Source: Tamarix chinensis (Eukaryota > Streptophyta > Magnoliopsida > Caryophyllales > Tamaricaceae). Taken from it: a stretch of DNA of 64,000 nucleotides. Position 1 is the first letter of the stretch. Each line of letters opens with the position of its first letter. Under the pieces are notes generated by a model, which saw only the letters and a program-made list of their open reading frames with translations, did no database searches and was not told the origin of the DNA. The stretch covers positions 99,838,303-99,902,302 of the forward strand of contig CM060176.1 of the NCBI GenBank assembly GCA_030549775.1, given 5' to 3'. Shown one piece after another: positions 61,637 through 64,000 of the stretch. The translations under genes and the position numbers were made by a program.

Positions 61637-63368
61637 CAAATCTTGGTAATAATAATGATAGGGTTCAAATAATCATGTTAATATTAGCATTAGTAATAAT
61701 AGTTCCCAAAGTTAGTAGTAGTAGTAGTAGTAATGATGATGATGATGATGATCATAATAATAATAATAATAATTGTTTGAATATTATTAATAATAATGTT
61801 AGTAATAATATGCTGAAGTTAATAATAATAATGATGACGATAATGATGATGATGATGATGATGATGATAATGGTAATTATGATATTAACAAAAATAAAAT
61901 AATTAAAAATTAAATAAATTATTTTTAAAGGTTAGAGAGGCAAGGACACAATATAAGGGTGCTGGTGACTAGGAGGCGGCGGCGGCAGTGGAGGAGGAAG
62001 GAAAGTTGGAGAAGTGGATTTCTAGGCTAGTATAGGGGGAGTGAGATGGTGGTGGATGCTCTGGGTTGAGAGGGTTGAAATGGTGGTGGTGGCGCAGCAA
62101 AAGGGGCGGTGCAGGTGGTGGCTATTATGGTGGCCGAAGGTGGTGGAGGGGAGGAAGGGTGAAGGAGAGGAAGGAAGGGAGAAAGGAAAATAGGGGAGGT
62201 AGAGGGGGCTTTGCTGGGTGTTTTAGGAGGTAGGAGGAGTGGTGGTTGCAGCAAGGATGGTGGCGAGAAGGGCGGCGAGGGGTGCAAAGTGGCAGATTGA
62301 GCAACCAACTTTGCACGGCTAAGGCGGCTCGCACAGGGAGAATTAGGGGTGGTGAGTGGTGTAGTTTGGTGGAGGGTGATATAGGGAGGATCTTGGAAGG
62401 CGTTACAGGTGGCGGCGGAGGCGTCTGAAGTAGTAGTGGAGCAAGGGGAGGTAACATTTCTAGGCAGGAAAAGAAGGCTAATTTAGGGGTCGTTTGAGAG
62501 TATTTATAAGCTAATAGGGGTAGATACGACAAAGGGGGAAGAGGATAAGAGGGGGCAGGTGTGGCAGGGTCACTGGCCAGCAATGGTAGGCCGATACAAC
62601 CTACAATTTGTAGGTGTAGTTTGGTCGAGGGAGAAGAAATGGAAAGGAAGGGGGCACACTTGAGAGGAGTACGAGGGTGGTTGGGGTTAGAAAAGGAAAG
62701 GAAAAGGATGGGGAGAGAGGGGTGGTGCAGGCTAGCAATACGGTGGTAGCTAGTTGGCAATGGTAGGGTGGTAGACCTCGCGTGGGAGGAGTAGAAGGAA
62801 GAAGAAGGTGATAGGGTCGGGCTGACCGGTCTGAGGGAAAGAAAAGAAGAAAAAGAATGAGGGGAACCGAGCGGCTGATTAGGGAGGAGAAAAAAAAGAA
62901 GCGTGCGTACTGGGCCACGTGGAAGGAAGAAGAGGAAGGAGGGTTTAGGCCGTAGGGGAGGTTGGCTTATTCCGAGGAAGAAGGACAAAAAGAAAAAGGA
63001 GAAAGGAGAAAAAGGGAAGAAAAGGAAAAAGAAAGGGAAAAAGGAAAAAGGAAAAGGAAAAATAGGTTGGTTGGGGTATTTAGAATATTTTGGTATTTTT
63101 GAATATTTAACATAATAATATTTAGTAAAATAATAATTAAATTTCCTTTTTAAATTAATTTAGGATATTTTGAATAACATTTCCTATATTCCATTTTAAT
63201 TAGCTAAAATGCCCTAATTTTTTCTAAATAAATTATTTAATATTTTTCTCTTGATTTTGCCTTAAATATTCTCCCTTATTTTAATAAAATAATTTATTTA
63301 ATTAATTTTTCTATTAAATCCCTATTTTAACATAGTTTCCTAAATTAGGGTTTTGGGGTATTTCATCA
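60164..63368 (-). repeat. 3' LTR of a large Ty3/gypsy (chromovirus-like) element
   Basis: In minus-strand sense it starts TGATGAAATACCCC, directly after a purine tract, and ends TTTTGGGGTATTACA. It is about 3.2 kb and follows pol, as expected for Del/Tekay-type elements with long LTRs. It contains the trinucleotide-repeat block at 61168-61875 and a GGA/GGT-rich block at 61970-63060. In sense orientation that block is pyrimidine-rich and yields a Ser/Pro/Leu frame of 287 codons (62125-62988) that looks spurious. The other LTR lies outside the window, so the limits rest on the TG...CA ends only. Confidence 0.6.
61168..61875. repeat. Cluster of trinucleotide microsatellites inside the LTR
   Basis: (AAT)n at 61168-61234, (AAC)n at 61337-61361, (AAT)n at 61480-61517 and 61570-61632, (AGT)n near 61711-61733, (GAT)n near 61734-61752 and (GAT)n at 61842-61870, with imperfect triplets between them. 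Almost the whole 700 bp keeps a 3-base rhythm. Confidence 0.9.
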
Positions 63369-63378
63369 CTACCCCCTT
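63369..63378 (-). other. Polypurine tract of the Ty3/gypsy element
   Basis: On the minus strand AAGGGGGTAG immediately precedes the LTR start TGATGAAATA. Confidence 0.6.
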
Positions 63379-63499
63379 AAAGAGAGACTTCGTTCTCGAA
63401 GTCACTTGCTAATTTATAGGGTTAAGGCTAAGACTTTCTAAGAGGACAAGGATAAAAATATCATTAATAACTATACAACTACCCCATTAAAGAAAAGGG

Positions 63500-64000
63500 G
63501 TTTACTAAGGTTTATCGTACCTATAGCGAAGAGTTCCGAGTACGCCTTACGCATATCTTTCTCGGCTTCCTAGGTAGCCTCTTTAGTTCCATGCCGGCTC
63601 CATAGAATCTTTACAAGGGAAACTGCACTCATGCGGGTCTTCTAGAGCTTGGTGTCAAGGATCCATATAGATCACTCTTCATAGGTTAAGAAGTCATCAA
63701 GCTCTATCTCATCTGGTCTGATCACATGAGAGGGATCAGCAACATACTTTTACAATTGTGAGATGTGGAACACATTTTGGACTTGCGCCAATTTTGGAGG
63801 AAGAGCCAACCGATAAGCAACCTCTTCTACATGCTCCAAGATCTTAAGGGGGCCGATGTATCTCCGGCTTAGCTTGCCCTTTTTTCCACAGGCTCGAAGT
63901 CACTATCCCGGTGCCTTCGATCAGCATAACTCTTCCGTCTGCTCTAGGCCACTCTCATCCGGTCCTAAATCTGATGGACCTGCCTGGTCATCTCTCTGAT
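63500..64000 (-). pseudogene. Integrase C-terminus and chromodomain of a Ty3/gypsy element, decayed
   Basis: The minus strand reads LPPKLAQVQNVFHISQL, then YVADPSHVIRPDEIELDDFL, then VSLVKILWSRHGTKEAT and EAEKDMRKAYSELF. These are the end of integrase and the chromodomain-like tail (KILWSRHG..EATWE pattern) of chromoviruses. At least four in-frame stops (after HISQL, after LTYEE, after LDTKL and within KEAT.EAE) show it is dead. The rest of pol lies beyond the window. Confidence 0.8.

Noticed and set aside
61303..61902. Poly-Ile, poly-Leu and poly-Asn frames on both strands
   Set aside because: They are direct translations of trinucleotide microsatellites.
62125..62988. 287-codon Ser/Pro/Leu-rich frame on the minus strand
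   Set aside because: Pyrimidine-rich low-complexity LTR sequence gives long biased frames by chance in several phases. No domain or conserved block is seen.

Overview
This window is nuclear DNA of a flowering plant, most probably a eudicot. It is AT-rich, gene-poor and packed with plant transposable elements, many of them nested or broken. Only one ordinary plant gene is clearly intact: an intronless UDP-glycosyltransferase of the zeatin O-glucosyltransferase type at 33387-34853 (+). A second open coding unit, a Myb/SANT-like gene at 30591-31606 (-), lies inside a Harbinger-type transposon.

Layout. 1-1169 is AT-rich non-coding DNA. 1170-10252 is a Mutator-like element (MULE-1) with inverted ends, arrays of short hairpin-like subterminal repeats, a transposase fused to an OTU cysteine protease (+), and a convergent plant-mobile-domain (PMD) gene (-). 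Both of its genes carry stops and frameshifts. 10467-12183 holds two hAT-like non-autonomous elements rich in ACGGGTA/TATCCG words. 13504-15024 is a short CACTA element. 15057-26201 is a complete Athila/Tat-type Ty3/gypsy retrotransposon on the minus strand, with two 1799-bp LTRs, a TGAAC target duplication, a tRNA-Asp-type primer site and a disabled gag-pol. About 26.4-32.06 kb is an old Ty1/copia-like element (-) into which the 1734-bp Harbinger element has jumped. A Tourist-like MITE follows at 32129-32580, then the glycosyltransferase.

Roughly 36.3-44.6 kb is a second, far more decayed MULE (MULE-2). It has transposase remains (+), split by an hAT-like element with a perfect 8-bp duplication, then a PMD gene remnant (+), then a Ulp1-type protease remnant (-). 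46060-46397 is another hAT-like element with a perfect 8-bp duplication. 51029-51782 is a Cassandra TRIM whose LTRs contain 5S rRNA-like sequence. 52.58-54.7 kb is almost pure AT. 55.0-57.24 kb contains a diverged duplication with a TATA-like site in one copy. 60164-64000 is the 3' end of a large Ty3/gypsy element (-) with a 3.2-kb LTR full of trinucleotide repeats and a decayed integrase/chromodomain end.

The most interesting pattern is that two unrelated-looking MULE remnants in one window each combine a transposase, a ubiquitin/SUMO-class cysteine protease (OTU in one, Ulp1 in the other) and a PMD protein. A second is a duplicated hairpin plus polypurine-tract module in the Athila-type element, whose two stems differ but keep pairing.
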